A stretch of 8,048 nt of DNA, taken from positions 1 through 8,048 of the forward strand of contig CAZHVO010000043.1 of assembly GCA_964536195.1 (NCBI GenBank). Reading direction: 5' to 3'. Made by a program: the position numbers and the translations under genes. Of this stretch, positions 6,390 through 8,048 are shown piece after piece. Under the pieces are notes generated by a model, which made no database searches, was not told where the DNA came from, and saw only the letters and a program-made list of their open reading frames with translations. The stretch comes from Susulua sp964536195 (GTDB lineage: Bacteria > Omnitrophota > Gorgyraeia > Duberdicusellales > 4484-171). The first letter of the stretch is position 1; each line of letters opens with the position of its first letter.

Positions 6390-7641
6390 CTTTTTTACTC
6401 TCATAATCTTATTTCCTCTCATTGTTGTTCCATTGGTTTTTACCCTTCGGGGTAAGATTGACCTCACTACTTCTCTTTTATCAATCCTGGTTGTCGGAAT
6501 CTCATTCTTTATTTTCCATAAATTAAAATTAGGAGTACTTTCCAGGAGCAAGAGTGAGCTTCAAGCCGAAGAGGAAAAAATTAACCTTTTGTCTGAGAGT
6601 ATCGCTGCCAAAGAGGACATTCTTCAATTTCTTCCTCAGATTCGACGAAAGGCGTCTTTTCTTTTTAATGTCTCCCAAAGTTTGATTGAGCTGGTTAATC
6701 GTGAGCAGTTTCATGATTTCATTATTAATACTTTAGGCGAACTCTTTCCGCAGGCTGATAGCATTTTATTCTTTGGTTTTAATAAGGAGAGTGACTCTTT
6801 AAATTTATTGCGTTCTTTAAAGCGTAAGCACTCAGTAGTTAAAGAGAAAAAAGGCGGGGCTATAGATAAATGGGCATTGCATCATAACCGTTCCCTATTG
6901 ATAGAGGATTTAACTAAAGATTTTCGCTTTGATGCTAATAAGATTGAGGCTTATAAAAGTCGCGGTGCGCAGTCCTTTATTGTCAGCCCGCTCTCTGTAG
7001 GCCATCGTCTTCTTGGCGTTGTTAGGGCTGAAAGTAATGAGCCGTTAAACTTTACTCTTGATGATTTACGTTTCTTGCGCAATATCTGCGATTTGGGAAC
7101 CGTAGTTTTAGAGCGGATTAATCTTTTTGCCAGTGCTCAGGATTTAGCGATAAAGGACTCCCTTACGACTCTTTATCTGAGGGAGTATTTCTTTAACCGA
7201 CTGGAGGTAGAACTTAGCCGGGTTCAGAATAAAGGAAGCAAAATAGGGGTTATTATGCTGGATATTGATGACTTCAAGAAGATCAATGACAGTTATGGGC
7301 ATATTGTTGGCGATTTCGTGTTGAAAAAACTGGCTAAGATTTTGATCAGCATTACCGGAGAGGCTGGTAATCTTGTTTCTCGTTTTGGTGGGGAAGAATT
7401 CATCATTTCTATCCCCGAATGTACGAAGAAAGAATTATTGCGTATAGGTGAGGAGATTCGTAGAAAAATCGAAGGAGCCGAGTTAACTTTCCGCCGGAAA
7501 AAAATAAATTTCACAGTATCATTAGGAGCAATTCTTGCTCCTAATGAAGGGGAAGATATTGAAAAGCTAACCCAAAGAGTCGACAAGTTACTATATAAAG
7601 CAAAAAAGGAAGGAAAAAATAAATTATGCTTTTCTCAATAG
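6358..7641 (+). CDS. Membrane-anchored GAF-GGDEF diguanylate cyclase
   Basis: Predicted to make cyclic di-GMP from two GTP in response to a signal sensed by the GAF domain or membrane part. 427 residues: two hydrophobic helices (about 12-30 and 38-54), a charged probable coiled coil (about 62-95), a GAF-type domain (about 104-255), then GGDEF (about 262-427). Catalytic residues are kept: DSLTTLYLR (267-275), D302 and N310 in LDIDDFKKIND, D319 in GHIVGD, and GGEEF (344-348). At the inhibitory RxxD position the residues are E335 and N338, so product feedback by that route should be missing. There is no ATG near the N terminus. TTG 6358 fits a ribosome site and gives a 32-nt overlap with the ABC gene; TTG 6382 is the alternative and would still keep both helices. 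The downstream gene overlaps by 16 nt. Confidence 0.93.
   Translation: MTLQQNIPLYNFFTLIILFPLIVVPLVFTLRGKIDLTTSLLSILVVGISFFIFHKLKLGVLSRSKSELQAEEEKINLLSESIAAKEDILQFLPQIRRKASFLFNVSQSLIELVNREQFHDFIINTLGELFPQADSILFFGFNKESDSLNLLRSLKRKHSVVKEKKGGAIDKWALHHNRSLLIEDLTKDFRFDANKIEAYKSRGAQSFIVSPLSVGHRLLGVVRAESNEPLNFTLDDLRFLRNICDLGTVVLERINLFASAQDLAIKDSLTTLYLREYFFNRLEVELSRVQNKGSKIGVIMLDIDDFKKINDSYGHIVGDFVLKKLAKILISITGEAGNLVSRFGGEEFIISIPECTKKELLRIGEEIRRKIEGAELTFRRKKINFTVSLGAILAPNEGEDIEKLTQRVDKLLYKAKKEGKNKLCFSQ
7519..7547 (+). repeat. Perfect 12-bp inverted repeat (hairpin) inside the GGDEF coding sequence
   Basis: TCATTAGGAGCA (7519-7530) and TGCTCCTAATGA (7536-7547) are exact reverse complements around a 5-nt loop, ATTCT. 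The segment encodes SLGAILAPNE, a normal part of the GGDEF fold, so the sequence is coding. No T-tract follows, which argues against a terminator. It lies about 80 nt before the start of the next gene. Confidence 0.75.
7607..7614 (+). promoter_or_regulatory. Shine-Dalgarno of the downstream membrane sensor gene
   Basis: AGGAAGGA within the last codons of the GGDEF gene, 11 nt before the ATG at 7626. The spacing is slightly long, but the purine run is strong and supports this start. Confidence 0.6.
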
Positions 7642-8048
7642 TAATTAGCTTACTATTTATGATCTTCTTGGCTGAAGAGTATATTTCTTTTAAGAAGCTT
7701 AAGAAAAAGTGCAAGGATGAGAAGAAAAGAATATCTCAGGAATATTTTAATTTGAAAAAAGTACAAAAGACCTTAAAAGAAAAAGTTGATCGGCTAGAGG
7801 GCAGTCTCACCGAGCGCTTCCTACTCTATGATTTGACAAGGAAGATTGCTCCGGTTCTGGACAAGAAGGAGTTATTCAGTGCCTTTGCCGAAGAGATAAA
7901 GCATCTCGGAAAGGTAGATATGATTAGATTTTCTAACTCAACCGATAGTAGTAAAGAGGTGTTAAGATTCGAGCTTGGTAAGGGTAGGGGGGAAACCTTA
8001 GAAGTAAGCACAAAATCTAAGACTGTAACTGAATATATGCCATATTTT
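7626..8048 (+). CDS. Membrane-anchored coiled-coil protein with a probable GAF domain, 3' end cut off by the window
   Basis: An open frame of 141 codons with no stop before the window edge. It starts at ATG 7626 inside the end of the GGDEF gene (16-nt overlap), behind a good ribosome site. Residues 1-16 are hydrophobic (MLFSIVISLLFMIFLA), probably one membrane anchor. Residues about 20-62 are rich in Lys, Glu and Leu and look like a coiled coil. From about 64 (RFLLYDLTRKIAPVLDKKELF) the sequence resembles the helix that opens many GAF domains, followed by short strands. The output domain is outside the window; GGDEF, histidine kinase or other are all possible. The layout of anchor, coil and GAF-like start mirrors the preceding gene, suggesting a tandem pair of sensors. 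Gene reality is well supported; domain naming is tentative. Confidence 0.8.
   Translation, partial: MLFSIVISLLFMIFLAEEYISFKKLKKKCKDEKKRISQEYFNLKKVQKTLKEKVDRLEGSLTERFLLYDLTRKIAPVLDKKELFSAFAEEIKHLGKVDMIRFSNSTDSSKEVLRFELGKGRGETLEVSTKSKTVTEYMPYF

Noticed and set aside
7157..7186. Inverted repeat ACTCCCT / AGGGAGT in the GGDEF gene
   Set aside because: Only 7 perfect pairs (9 with a wobble) around a 12-nt loop, no T-tract, and inside coding sequence; within chance expectation.
7293..7586. A 97-codon minus-strand open frame
   Set aside because: It is the antisense of the conserved GGDEF catalytic region with no domain of its own.

Overview
The window is a compact, entirely plus-strand bacterial stretch: eight protein genes, almost no intergenic DNA, and a 5' and a 3' gene that both run off the ends. 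Base composition is moderately AT-rich, and the AT-rich reading frames use TTG as well as ATG starts. Bacterial AccD, a class A DnaJ, Shine-Dalgarno sites and a sigma70-like promoter make it a bacterium. The DnaK resembles the Gram-positive/archaeal form, and a degraded CCTGCCTGCCGGCAGGCAGG palindrome lies after dnaJ. I associate that palindrome, from memory only, with candidate-phylum genomes from groundwater. A lineage such as Candidatus Omnitrophota is my best guess, held weakly.

Region 1 (1-2946) is the chaperone pair. dnaK lacks its first ~30-35 codons because the window starts inside it. dnaJ overlaps the dnaK stop by 4 nt. A short gap with the palindrome follows.

Region 2 (2947-5251) is a tightly packed trio: a FmdB-type zinc-ribbon protein, a DUF1015 protein, and AccD, the carboxyltransferase beta subunit of acetyl-CoA carboxylase. 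These genes are 2 nt apart or overlapping, each with its own Shine-Dalgarno, so they are probably cotranscribed and possibly read through from dnaKJ. Chaperone, zinc-ribbon and fatty-acid genes together look like a housekeeping operon.

Region 3 (5248-8048) appears to be a new transcription unit. A near-consensus promoter (TTGACA, 18 nt, TACAAT) overlaps the accD stop and would start transcription at, or within about 2 nt of, the ATG of an orphan MsmX/UgpC/MalK-type sugar ABC ATPase, which has no Shine-Dalgarno; its mRNA is predicted to be leaderless. Overlapping its end is a membrane-anchored GAF-GGDEF diguanylate cyclase with intact catalytic residues and no inhibitory site. Overlapping that is the start of a second membrane-anchored protein with a coiled coil and a GAF-like beginning. 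This half of the window couples a transport ATPase to membrane signalling genes.

I found no RNA genes, CRISPR array, insertion sequence or wholly new system. The points most worth checking are the leaderless promoter, the tandem membrane sensor genes, the palindromic repeat, the DGHHR-type motif in the DUF1015 protein, and a perfect 12-bp hairpin inside the GGDEF coding sequence.
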